Positions 1 through 6,250 are shown, counted from the stretch's first letter. The stretch is 10,025 bases of DNA from Baffinella frigidus (GCA_026770585.1 MU646939.1:112650-122674), one strand, 5' to 3'. Numbers and translations are program-made. The notes: generated by a model not told the origin, from the letters alone.

Positions 1-142
1 GGTCCGTACCAGTAGCAGCCGGCGTCCCGGGGGAGCGGGGGGTGGCGGCGGGGGGGGGCGGCTGGTTCTTGTGGGTGTTCCAGACGCAGATGCGGACCAG
101 GCGGGGGTGCGCGGTCTTGCTCTGCTGGAGGCGCTTGATTTC
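1..142 (-). CDS. Exon 3 (partial) of SMARCD/BAF60-like SWI/SNF subunit
   Basis: The exon starts at GAA 142-140, after the acceptor CGGGCCTCCAG, in phase 0, and runs off the left edge of the window (47 codons plus one base). It encodes EIKRLQQSKTAHPRLVRICV, then WNTHKNQ, then a Pro/Ala/Thr-rich segment. In SMARCD/BAF60 proteins the LVPE..D helix is followed by a basic helix and a short strand of the type KLRI.ISNTF. The order K..HPRLVRICVWNTH fits that position. Codon use is almost entirely G/C-ending. The SWIB domain and C-terminus would lie to the left of the window. A run of nine C on the coding strand (53-61 region) encodes the Pro stretch and could be prone to sequencing or slippage errors. 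Confidence 0.7.
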
Positions 143-230
143 CTGGAGGCCCGGAACACGTTTAGGGGTTGGGGGTTCGACGCGCCGCCTCAGTGCGCCT
201 GCTTCGCGCGCTGCTGTCCTACGCCCTGCT

Positions 231-320
231 CTATCCCTTAAGTGGCCAGTAGGCGCATACGCCCTACCGTAGGGCCCTAGGACCTGTCTAGGACCTCTCG
301 CGGGTCAATTTTGACCGGCT
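231..320 (+). mobile_element. CCTACCGTAGG foldback family, copy 1
   Basis: Starts CTATCCCTTAAGTGGC and contains CCCTACCGTAGGGCCCTAGG, CCTAGGACC and a central GGTCAATTTTGACC palindrome. The right terminal repeat is missing or diverged. It lies in intron 2 of the SMARCD-like gene. Confidence 0.5.
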
Positions 321-358
321 GGCGCCCGTACAAGAACAAGCTGGCGCGGTTGACGTTC

Positions 359-520
359 ATAGGCTAACGGCCTGAAAAAGGGGTAGTTAGGCATACGGTA
401 TTGCCTAGGACCTCCTACCGTAGGCCGAGGGATCCTAGGACCAAAAAGTCTCGGCCTACGGTTGGAGGTCCTAGGCAATCCCGTAGGCCTAACTACCCCA
501 TTTTTGGTCAGTTAACCTAT
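359..520. mobile_element. 162-bp foldback element in intron 2
   Basis: The arms 359-430 and 450-520 are near-complementary over about 70 bp: ATAGGCTAAC...GGCCGAGG against TCTCGGCC...GTTAACCTAT. A ~20-bp loop separates them. The arms share CCTAGGACCTCCTACCGTAGG-type motifs with the family at 231, 4097 and 4482, suggesting a related, longer member. Confidence 0.6.
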
Positions 521-564
521 TAACTTGAGAATGACGCGCCCGTACAACAACAACCCTGCGCGCG

Positions 565-643
565 CTGCTGTTCTACGCCTTGCTCTATACCCTGCTCTAT
601 ACCCTGAAACATGCGCTTGATTTCCTGTAGCCCCGGAACACAC
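565..643 (-). pseudogene. Partial duplicate of the exon 3 acceptor and exon start
   Basis: Around 613-643 the minus strand reads GTGTTCCGGGGCTACAG|GAAATCAAGCGC. This closely matches the real exon 3 boundary at 131-160, including the intronic side and the first four codons (EIKR). It then diverges to MFQGIEQGIEQGVEQQRAQ, an open but repetitive sequence. With the exon 2 copy at 1039 it forms a nested partial copy of the exon 2-exon 3 region on the same strand. Whether it is ever used as an exon is unknown. Confidence 0.4.
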
Positions 644-663
644 GAGTTCGCGCTGCCTCACTC

Positions 664-735
664 GGGTTTGCGGACTATTCGTGAGTCGACATGCTGGGTG
701 CGTGGTACACAACGTCAACTTTGGAGCGGGAACGA
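664..735 (-). repeat. Inverted copy of the 5.4-kb satellite in intron 2
   Basis: The reverse complement matches 5405-5475: a CCAAAGTTGACG block, then GTACC, CACCCAGCATGTC and GAATAGTCCGC in the same order. It lies next to the palindrome CTCACCAAATTGGTGAG at 743-759. Confidence 0.6.
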
Positions 736-742
736 GCCTGGT

Positions 743-990
743 CTCACCAAATTGGTGAGCCCAACCACACGGCGGGCTACGAAGGAATGTTCGGGCAGAT
801 CTTCCCGACTTGCCGTTACCTTATGCGTAGGAAACCCCCCATTCCCTACGGCATTACCTACCGTAGGACCTATGGATTATTCAGTAGGGGGTTATTTACG
901 AAATCCCGTCGAAGTCAGCTGTGTGGATAGACTGAGACAGAGCATGAAGTGGACCTGCGAGCCCGGGGTCACCAATTTGGTGAGCCCAAA
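743..990. repeat. CACCAAATTGGTG palindromes and dispersed repeats
   Basis: CTCACCAAATTGGTGAG (743-759) and GTCACCAATTTGGTGAG (969-985) are near-perfect palindromes. The second, with its flanking GAGACAGAGCTA, recurs inverted at 5634-5685. Between them, 812-870 (CCGTTACCTTATGCGTAGG...) repeats at 4005-4065 in the same orientation. Confidence 0.55.
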
Positions 991-1038
991 TAGACCGAGA
1001 CAGAGCTAGACTACCGCGCGAACTAGCCTGAAACCGAC

Positions 1039-1130
1039 CTGGAGCTGCTTCTGGACTACAGCGTCGATATCCTGCTCATACTCGACCAACTGCCGGAACA
1101 GCGCGGCCTCTGGGACTAGCGCAGCCGTCC
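1039..1130 (-). CDS. Duplicate of exon 2 inside intron 2
   Basis: Bases 1039-1128 align without gaps to 1289-1378 at a fixed offset of 250. The alignment breaks at the same CAG|GT donor edge: intron sequence beyond the donor (GTCGGTTT versus GTACCATT) is unrelated. The six substitutions (1057, 1060, 1069, 1078, 1123, 1126) all fall at third codon positions. Five are silent and one is Glu to Asp, so the peptide TAALVPEAALFRQLVEYEQ is kept and continues with D or E, then IDAVVQKQLQ. This pattern suggests both copies were under protein-level selection. Upstream of the homology the sequence differs, and acceptor-like AGs (ACAG at 1136, TAG at 1132) do not give phase 0. Splicing from exon 1 is therefore not straightforward. 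It may be an alternative exon, or a relic of a paralogue. Confidence 0.5.
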
Positions 1131-1218
1131 CTAGCCTGTAGAGCCTACCGCAGTCCACTACAATGCGCTAACCAGCCTCAAATGGCCGCGACCCGGGGGA
1201 GAAATCGGTTGCCCGACA

Positions 1219-1281
1219 GGACGCGCCCGTACACAAAAAGGACGCGCCCGTACGAGAAAAGGACGCGCCCGTACAAAAACA
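1219..1281 (+). repeat. Three tandem 21-bp units (GGACGCGCCCGTAC)
   Basis: Each unit is GGACGCGCCCGTAC followed by seven A-rich bases (starts 1219, 1240, 1261). Related single copies occur at about 320-331 and 533-545. All are in intron 2, and the array begins just inside the exon 2 donor on the coding strand. Confidence 0.7.
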
Positions 1282-1288
1282 ATGGTAC

Positions 1289-1402
1289 CTGGAGCTGCTT
1301 CTGGACGACGGCGTCGATCTCCTGCTCGTACTCGACCAACTGCCGGAACAGCGCGGCCTCTGGGACTAGCGCGGCTGTGGCATCCGGGATTGTTTTGTCC
1401 AC
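1289..1402 (-). CDS. Exon 2 of SMARCD/BAF60-like SWI/SNF subunit
   Basis: A 114-nt exon of exactly 38 codons, phase 0 at both ends. It is bounded by the acceptor TTGTTGCAG|GTGGAC and the donor CTCCAG|GTACC. The translation begins VDKTIPDATAALVPEAALF and continues RQLVEYEQEIDAVVQKQLQ. From memory this matches the signature upstream of the SWIB domain in SMARCD1-3, Swp73 and Rsc6: an ADKILP-like start, then LVPE, an aromatic-rich stretch ending in E..(L/I)D, then a basic or Gln-rich helix. This is the strongest evidence for the gene's identity. Third codon positions are mostly G or C. It joins in frame to exon 1 upstream and exon 3 downstream. No database search was run, so the family call is by pattern. 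Confidence 0.72.
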
Positions 1403-1799
1403 CTGCAACAACACTCCCATTATTGTTTTTATTCACAGGGGATTCATAATAATGATGGGAGATTAATTCCCGTTTGAATGATGTCTGGGTGCCGTTTGTG
1501 TGTGGGGGGGGGGCTGTGTGTGGATGGGGGGGCGCTGTTGATGGAGGGGGAAGCAACGATTGTTAATCGCATAGCACAGCCGCGGAACGCTCAGGCTGAG
1601 TGGTTGCGGGTCGCTGGGCGCAATGGTTTCAATCAGAGCTTGTCCTGGGCGAAAGGTCCGAGGGGCGGTGGCTGGGTTGGGCGATACGGGATGGGTGGTG
1701 CGGAGCAAGGATGCGGGCAAGGCTGCGGGGGGAGGATGCGGTCAAGGAGGGGCGAGTCAACTCCGGTGCCGATCTGCTAGGAGGAGGCTGGTCGCTGAC
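1403..1799 (-). other. Intron 1 of the SMARCD-like gene
   Basis: GT at 1799-1798 and AG at 1404-1403 give a 397-bp GT-AG intron joining phase-0 ends. The coding strand contains C-rich and CCCCCCAT-type low-complexity stretches around 1500-1545. The acceptor is preceded by GTGTTGTTGCAG, a weak polypyrimidine tract. Short ORFs here on the plus strand are shadows and show no recognisable domain. Confidence 0.6.
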
Positions 1800-2198
1800 C
1801 TTGGCATCATCGGCCTGCTGTGCGCGCAGCTGGTTCGTCCGCTGCTGCTGCTGTTGCTGCAACCGCTGCGCCGCGGCCTGCTGCTGCGCTCGGGCAGCGA
1901 GCGCAGACGCCAGAACGGCGTGAGTGCCGGCATGGCCAGGCGTCCCTGCCTGCATGGCCAGGCGCTGCCGGTAGACCTCGTCGGCTTCATTGATACGCCC
2001 CTGCGCCGGTTGCACGGCGTGTGCAGAAGCGTGCTCGCGCTGCCCCCCCCCCTGGGCGCCGTGCCAGGTAGCGCCCGCCGCGCTTCCACCCCCCGTCGTC
2101 GGATCAAACGCTGGGTGCCCGGCGCTGCCAGGCGTCCGCCCGTACGCGCCTGATCCCGCGCCCGCGGGACTTCCCCGGTAGGCTCCGTATCCGTCCAT
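1800..2198 (-). CDS. Exon 1 of SMARCD/BAF60-like SWI/SNF subunit
   Basis: First coding exon, 133 codons, ending in phase 0 at AAG|GTCAGC (GT at 1799-1798). The ATG at 2198-2196 is the only in-frame ATG before the TATA box; the frame stays open upstream only to a GTG at 2224. Residues 1-60 are rich in Gly, Ala, Tyr and Pro (start MDGYGAYRGSPAGAGSG). Residues 70-82 (NEADEVYRQRLAM) look helical, and residues 104-128 are Gln-rich with a run of six Gln. Such disordered Gly/Gln leaders are common in BAF60/Swp73 proteins, which are structural subunits of nuclear SWI/SNF remodelling complexes. This exon alone would not identify the gene: the call rests on its exact phase match to exon 2 and the homology seen there. 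Coding potential continues past the donor, so a longer exon or an intron-retained form is possible. Confidence 0.65.
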
Positions 2199-2476
2199 TC
2201 CGCCCCGCCGTCCTTCGCCCGCACAGTCAGCGGACGCGCGTGCGCGTGAGGCCCCGCAGCGCCGCCCTCCTCTGTGAGCGGGAAAGTTTTATATGTAATT
2301 TAGCCAGCCGCTTTACTATTCTCCCGGACCAAATCGTGAAGCTGTCTGACTGAAGTGCAGGCCATTCCGGGTCGAATTTGATCTTCTGAAGTCTGGAAAT
2401 GGCTAAGACACATCCTCAATTTGGTCCACGTCAGTGGTGAAGGGCTTTCGGTGCGAGTTTTTAGTGGGTTCTGCCG
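2199..2476. promoter_or_regulatory. Intergenic, possibly divergent promoter region
   Basis: About 280 bp between the minus-strand SMARCD-like ATG (2198) and the plus-strand ATG at 2477. It contains the minus-strand TATA box and an AT-rich patch (2287-2310), and no repeats. If the plus-strand ORF is real, this is a compact head-to-head promoter. Confidence 0.25.
2287..2293 (-). promoter_or_regulatory. TATA box for the SMARCD-like gene
   Basis: TATAAAA on the minus strand lies 89 bp upstream of the ATG at 2198. It sits in a short AT-rich patch within GC-rich DNA. This spacing would place transcription start near 2260 and give a 5' UTR of about 60 nt. The call is by motif and position only. Confidence 0.4.
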
Positions 2477-2899
2477 ATGTTCGCCCTCTTCGGGGGAAAG
2501 GAGACGAACGAGATCTCCGACCGCCGCGACGACCAGGCACCCGCCTCCCCCACGCCCCTCTCCCACCCCGTCCGGTGCAACCTTTTCTCGTACCGACTCT
2601 TCGAACCCTTGCAAATCAGACCATACCCCATCGGAGACCCAGGCAGCAAGAGACGGTGTGTGACGCTTGCTGTCTGCGTATTGGGATGTGCAGGACCGGC
2701 CGGGCAGCCACACGGTTACCTTCACCTGGACCGTCGGCGGGCTTGCGAAGCTGCAGGCACGTTTTGTCCATCTTCTCGCCCTTTTAAACTCTCTGTCGCA
2801 ACTCTGAACTCTGCACTCTGCGTGCGACCAAGAACCTTGTCGGGCGTGTCGTCTGACAGCTCCCGGACCTCCCTTCACCTTTTGTTCTTCGCTCAATAA
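2477..2899 (+). CDS. Uncertain ORF or first exon starting MFALFGGKE
   Basis: An open frame of 140 codons. Its first 60 codons (MFALFGGKETNEISDRRDDQ, then a Pro/Ser-rich stretch and RCNLFSYRLFEPLQIRPYPI) have strongly C/G-ending third positions, like the SMARCD-like exons. The later part (after about 2655) is poorer in that bias. A donor-like GTGTGTGAC follows AGACG at 2656, so only the first ~180 bp may be exon. I recognise no domain. The opposite strand is also open across 2300-2938, so the coding strand is not certain. Confidence 0.25.
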   Translation: MFALFGGKETNEISDRRDDQAPASPTPLSHPVRCNLFSYRLFEPLQIRPYPIGDPGSKRRCVTLAVCVLGCAGPAGQPHGYLHLDRRRACEAAGTFCPSSRPFKLSVATLNSALCVRPRTLSGVSSDSSRTSLHLLFFAQ

Positions 2900-3054
2900 T
2901 GACGCACCAACGCGTGAGCAGACGGGGGAATGCGTCACCCGGGCGATCCAAGCGGGCGCCGGGCGGCAGGACTGGCGGCTCTCCTTCTACCCGAGAGGCT
3001 TCGCTGACTCGTCCCACGCCTCCGTCTTCCTCACACACGTCAGCTCCCAACCAC

Positions 3055-3173
3055 GCCAGACTGGAGGAAGGGGTCGCCAAAAGTCAATTCCCCTGCAAGG
3101 CAGTGGTTTTCAATAGTCAAAAACCGCTTCCAGACGCGTTTTTTTCAAAAAAATACCCCTCTTCCAGTCTGGC
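3055..3173. mobile_element. 119-bp foldback (MITE-like) element
   Basis: Terminal inverted repeats GCCAGACTGGAGGAAGGGGT (3055-3074) and TACCCCTCTTCCAGTCTGGC (3154-3173) pair with one bulge and a mismatch. The interior is AT-richer, with a T7/A7 pair at 3139-3153. It has no coding capacity, as expected of a miniature non-autonomous element. Confidence 0.55.
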
Positions 3174-3215
3174 ATGGAACCCTCCTGGAGTGAGAAGCAA
3201 CTCGATCACGTGTGC

Positions 3216-3332
3216 CACACCCTAAGCCCTAAACCCTAGATCCTAAACCCTAAACCCTAAACCCTAAACCCTGGACCTTGACCCCAAACCCCAAACCCCG
3301 AACCCCAAACCCTAAACCCTAATAAACCCACA
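3216..3332 (+). repeat. Interstitial telomere-like tract 1 (CCCTAAA orientation)
   Basis: Runs of CCCTAAA (four perfect units around 3241-3271), then degenerate CCCCAAA and CCCCGAA units. The C-rich strand is on plus. It ends about 95 bp before the acceptor of the exon at 3428. Confidence 0.85.
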
Positions 3333-3427
3333 ACCCCACAGACGACCGTCGCCCCCCCCCCCTCCCTTAGCGCTTCGCTCACGCGTCAGCACCCGATTGG
3401 TCTTGATCACCCACCCCTTTTCTTCAG

Positions 3428-3628
3428 GTTGGGCTGGAGACAGGGGCGCACAAAGACGCGGTCGCGGCATCCCTCTCCATCTCCGCCGCCCCGGCGCCGA
3501 GCAAGACCGCCTCGAGCAAGTCCGGGAAGGGGAGGGGGAAGGGCGCGGTGGGGGTGACGCGCGCTGCGGGGGGGAAGGGGGGGGGGTCGAGCGCGTCCTC
3601 GACAGGCCAGCCACCTCCAACCTTACGG
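3428..3628 (+). CDS. Symmetric phase-0 exon of an unrecognised gene
   Basis: A strong acceptor, CCACCCCTTTTCTTCAG|GTT at 3427/3428, and a donor, TTACGG|GTCAGG at 3628/3629, delimit exactly 67 codons. The frame starts VGLETGAHKDAVAASLSISA and continues with an Ala/Ser/Lys/Gly-rich disordered stretch (PAPSKTASSKSGKGRGKG). Third positions are nearly all G or C, matching the SMARCD-like exons. The upstream intron would contain telomere-like tract 1, and the downstream intron would begin directly in tract 2. A phase-compatible upstream donor (GGA|GTGAGA at 3188/3189) would join an ORF from ATG 2899, but that ORF crosses a foldback element, so I do not call it. Basic SK/GK repeats suggest a nuclear or nucleic-acid-binding protein, but this is speculative. 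Confidence 0.42.
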
Positions 3629-3820
3629 GTCAGGGTCTAGCGGTTACAGGATGCGGGTAGGGGTCACGGGTTACGGGTTAGGGTTTAGGCCCTAACCCGT
3701 ACGGTTGGAGCCCAGAGAGGAGGCGTGCCGCGGGTTAAGGGTTTATGGTTTTAGGGGTTAGGGTTCAGGTTTGAAGGTTAAGGGTTTGGGGTTTAGGTTG
3801 TAGGGTTTAGGGTTTAGGGT
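3629..3820 (-). repeat. Interstitial telomere-like tract 2 (TTTAGGG orientation)
   Basis: Degenerate GGGTTA, GGGTTTA and TTTAGGG units on the plus strand, ending in perfect TTTAGGG copies near 3800-3818. They are interrupted by CCCTAACCCGTACGG and by unique sequence. The direct repeat GGAGGCGTGCCGCG occurs inside (3719) and just after (3821) the tract. Orientation is opposite to tract 1. Confidence 0.8.
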
Positions 3821-3864
3821 GGAGGCGTGCCGCGAGCGACGAGTGTGTGTTTTGATGGGGAAGT

Positions 3865-4237
3865 CTAGCTCTGCCTCAGTTAATCAATCAGCTCTGCCCC
3901 AGTTAATCTGGGCTCCGCATTCGATACATTTAGATGAGGGCTCCGTACAAAGGCACATTTAGATGCTCTTTGGACAGGGCTTTTCGGCCCAAATCGGGCC
4001 ACCGTTCCGTTACCTTATCCGTAGGAACCCCCCTATGCCCCTACGGGTTGCCTACCGTAGGGTCGTGCAAACGCTCCTGTCCTAAGAGCACCTAAGTATC
4101 CCTTATGTGCCCAGTAGGATCATACGCCCTACGGTAGGGCCCTAGGACCTGCCTAGGGCGAGTTAGGGTGAATATTCACCCTATGGTCACTTAAGGGATA
4201 ATTAATGAGGAGCCCATATTAACTGAGGCAGAGGTAG
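3865..4237. mobile_element. Nested inverted-repeat element
   Basis: The left end CTAGCTCTGCCTCAGTTAAT (3865-3884) pairs with the right end ATTAACTGAGGCAGAGGTAG (4218-4237). A second, inner left copy (3890-3921) extends the pairing to about 32 bp against 4204-4235. The element contains a copy of the CCTACCGTAGG family (4097-4200) abutting the right arm, and a segment (4005-4065) repeated at 812-870. No ORF is present. Confidence 0.5.
4097..4200 (+). mobile_element. CCTACCGTAGG foldback family, copy 2
   Basis: Same body as copy 1 (ACGCCCTACGGTAGGGCCCT), but with a different internal palindrome, GGGTGAATATTCACCC. Ends TATCCCTTATGTGCC and GGTCACTTAAGGGATA are imperfect terminal inverted repeats. 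It is nested in the 3865-4237 element. Confidence 0.55.
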
Positions 4238-4282
4238 GAAGTGTGGGGCGGTTGTGGGGAGAGGGGCACCTGCGAACGACAA

Positions 4283-4464
4283 GTGCGAACGATCTCATCC
4301 GGACGAGTATTCATAATGAATACGATTTCGGGGATCTCCGATTCGATTTTGGTGTATCTTGAGGCTCTCAATACAGTCTAGATAGACGACTGTCTTATTT
4401 ATACCCCTTAAGATACACCAAAATCGTATTCATTATGAATACTCGGCGGGATTAGATCGCTCAC
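4283..4464. mobile_element. Foldback element with perfect 24-bp arms
   Basis: CGAGTATTCATAATGAATAC plus GATT (4304-4327) is perfectly complementary to 4422-4445. An inner pair, GATTTTGGTGTATCTT (4345-4360) against 4410-4425, is also perfect. Weaker pairing extends out to about 4283 and 4464. Such sequence identity between arms suggests recent origin. Confidence 0.65.
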
Positions 4465-4481
4465 GGTTCATCGGTGCGGGC

Positions 4482-4588
4482 CTATCCCTTAAGTGGCGAG
4501 TGGGCCCATACGCCCTACCGTAGGGCCCTAGGACCTGCCTAGGACCTCTTGGAGGTCAAATTTGACCGCCTCGCCACTTAGGGGCTAT
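4482..4588 (+). mobile_element. CCTACCGTAGG foldback family, copy 3
   Basis: Most complete copy. The left end CTATCCCTTAAGTGGCGAG and right end CTCGCCACTTAGGGGCTAT are terminal inverted repeats, with a GGTCAAATTTGACC palindrome near the right side. Length is about 107 bp. Confidence 0.55.
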
Positions 4589-4635
4589 CATAGAGAGGTC
4601 CCGTTTCCGTGTAAAACGCAAAACGTTCGAATTGA

Positions 4636-5340
4636 AGTTGACAAGCACCCCGACAGGCTCGTCGACAATCGAGCGCATGTCGGGATCTACAAGTGCGCAG
4701 GGGCTCTGATAGGTCCGGGGTCCTTGGATGGTTGACGGTTCCGAACGCTGCCGGTTCAGGCTTCACACGAGGGAACGCAAACAGGGTACGAACACGTTGA
4801 CTGTTCCAGGGTGCTGACGACGCACGATTCCGGGTGCTGACGGTTTCCGTGTGTGCCCCTGCCAACAGGCTCGTCGATAATCGAGCGCATGTCGGGATCT
4901 ACCAGTGCGGGGCCCTGATAGGTTCGGGGTTCTTGTTGGTTGACGGTTCCGAACGCTGACGGTTTTGGGGTGCGGTTCTGCAGGCTCGTCGATCATAGAC
5001 CACATGTCGGGAACCACTGGCACACACGGGAGGGTTGGACACACACGAAAGTCAATGGACACACACGGTGACGTTCCGGAGTGCTGCCGGTTCCCGTGTG
5101 CGCTCCTGCCGGCAGGCTCGTCGATAATCGAGCGCATGTCGGGATCTACACGTGCGCAGGGGGTCTGATAGGTCCGGGGTCCTTCGATGGTTGACGGTTC
5201 CGAACGCTGACGGTTTTGGGGTTCTGCCGGGGCAGGCTCGTCGATAATCGACAGCATGTCGGGTGTGACGGTTCCGAGCGCTGACGGGTCCTGGGTGCGG
5301 TTCTACAGGCTCGACAATAATCGAGCGCATGTCGGGAACC
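4636..5340 (+). repeat. Irregular satellite with CAGGCTCGTCGATAATCGAG core
   Basis: Six copies of a ~33-bp core (CAGGCTCGTCGATAATCGAG followed by CGCATGTCGGGA) start near 4658, 4867, 4981, 5114, 5233 and 5307. Between them lie GGTTGACGGTTCCGAACGCT and GCTGACGGTTTTGGGG subrepeats. Spacing varies from about 74 to 209 bp. Long reading frames on the minus strand simply read through the repeat. Confidence 0.75.
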
Positions 5341-5373
5341 ACACGCCCGAGCGTCTCCTCAGTCGCCTCCTCA

Positions 5374-5792
5374 AAACCCCGCCCGGGCGTGGTAAGGCCC
5401 GCTCCTTCCCGCTCCAAAGTTGACGGATTTGTACCGCACACCCAGCATGTCAACTTGAGAATAGTCCGCCAACCCTCCCCGAAACCCCGCACGGGCGCCC
5501 CAGGGGCGAGGCCTGCCCGGCTCACTCGAAAGTTGACGGATTTGTACCGCGAAACCAGCACGTCAACTTGAGAATAGTCCGCCAAGCCCCGCGCGGGCGC
5601 GGTGAGGCCCGCCCGGCTCACCCCCAAGTTTCCTAGCTCTGTCTCAAGTCTATTCGGGCTGGCCAATTTGGTGAGCCCGGCCTCGTGCACGCTCAAAAGT
5701 TGACGGATGTGTACCGTGAACCCAGCCCGTCAACTTGACAATAGTCCGTCGACCCTCCTCGAAATTGCGCGCAGGTGCCCCAGGGGTGGTTC
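5374..5792 (+). repeat. ~113-bp tandem repeat with internal inverted motif
   Basis: The anchor AAAGTTGACGGATTTGTACC occurs at 5416, 5529 and 5696. Each is followed by CCAGCACGTCAACTTGA and GAATAGTCCGCC, and the GTTGACG/CGTCAAC pair could form a stem. Copies 1 and 2 are 113 bp apart. Copy 3 is displaced by an insertion at 5634-5685 that matches intron 2 (950-1010) in inverted orientation. Confidence 0.7.
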
Positions 5793-5800
5793 CTCCAAAA

Positions 5801-5911
5801 ACTCTAAACCCTCAACCCTAAACCCTAGACCTTAAACCCTAAACCCTAAACCCTCACCCCTCAACCCCAAACCCCAAACCCCAAACCATAACCCCTAAAC
5901 CCTAAACCCTG
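5801..5911 (+). repeat. Interstitial telomere-like tract 3 (CCCTAAA orientation)
   Basis: Several perfect CCCTAAA units mixed with CCCTCAA, CCCCAAA and CCATAAC variants. It directly follows the 113-bp repeat array. Confidence 0.85.
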
Positions 5912-5913
5912 TG

Positions 5914-6063
5914 CGGGGGTGCAGGAGAAGGGCGGTGGGAGCGGGGGCCGCTAGGGGGTACGGTTTCGCCGCTGGGTGGCAAGGTTTCGCAGCGACGTCG
6001 AGCGTTTGCTGACGCGGGTTGTGTGATGGGGGTGCAGGAGAAAGGCGGTGGAGGCGGGGGCGG
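5914..6063 (+). repeat. Direct repeat GGGGGTGCAGGAGAA with G-rich flank
   Basis: GGGGGTGCAGGAGAAGGGCG (5914 region) recurs near 6029 with an extra A, each copy leading into a GGAGGCGGGGGC-type run. No gene is recognised here. Confidence 0.45.
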
Positions 6064-6101
6064 GGGCGGCGGGGGCTCAGGTAGGAATCCTGCCCCGTCA
6101 C

Positions 6102-6167
6102 CTGATATGTTCTATCTCGGATTGTGGCTTGGAGTTGGAGCCATTTCGCAATGTTAGGGGTTGACAT
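6102..6167 (-). CDS. Weak candidate first exon MSTPNIAKW
   Basis: On the minus strand, ATG at 6167 opens 22 codons (MSTPNIAKWLQLQATIRDRT, YQ) up to a CAG|GTGACG donor at 6102/6101. The frame is also open upstream, and the ATG overlaps another strong donor, CAG|GTATGT (6170/6169). The peptide has no repeats and looks protein-like, but no family is recognised and no partner exon was found. Confidence 0.15.
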
Positions 6168-6250
6168 ACCTGGAGTTGTACCGGGAATCCTTGAGATGGA
6201 TGCCTTACGAAATATAGTTTATTAGGTGACGTGATGAAGTCTGGACGGAG

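Larger units (their letters stand above)
143..1288 (-). other. Intron 2 of the SMARCD-like gene, repeat-rich
   Basis: A 1146-bp intron from CTCCAG|GTACC (1288) to the AG at 144-143. It holds, from right to left: three 21-bp tandem units just inside the donor, a second copy of exon 2, palindromic CACCAAATTGGTG repeats, an inverted copy of the 5.4-kb satellite, a second copy of the exon 3 acceptor, a 162-bp foldback, and a member of the CCTACCGTAGG family. Nearly all of this material recurs elsewhere in the window. Confidence 0.55.

Noticed and set aside
1623-2153. 176-codon plus-strand ORF
   Set aside because: Antisense shadow of the SMARCD-like exon 1.
2300-2938. 212-codon minus-strand ORF, longest in the window
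   Set aside because: It ends just before the SMARCD-like TATA box and has a protein-like middle. However, third positions are less G/C-biased than in the accepted exons, the plus strand is also open, and no domain is recognised.
2899-3188. Upstream exon THQRVSRRG...LAWNPPG joined to 3428
   Set aside because: Phase fits through GGA|GTGAGA, but the frame runs through a 119-bp foldback element, so I cannot support it as coding.
3216-3332. True chromosome end
   Set aside because: The telomere-like tract is internal, short and degenerate, and unique sequence continues on both sides.
4763-5257. 164-codon minus-strand ORF with SIIDEPA-like peptide repeats
   Set aside because: The satellite core is read in more than one frame along the array, so no single peptide is preserved.
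5052-5696. 214-codon minus-strand ORF
   Set aside because: It crosses two unrelated repeat arrays; open because of GC-rich repeats.
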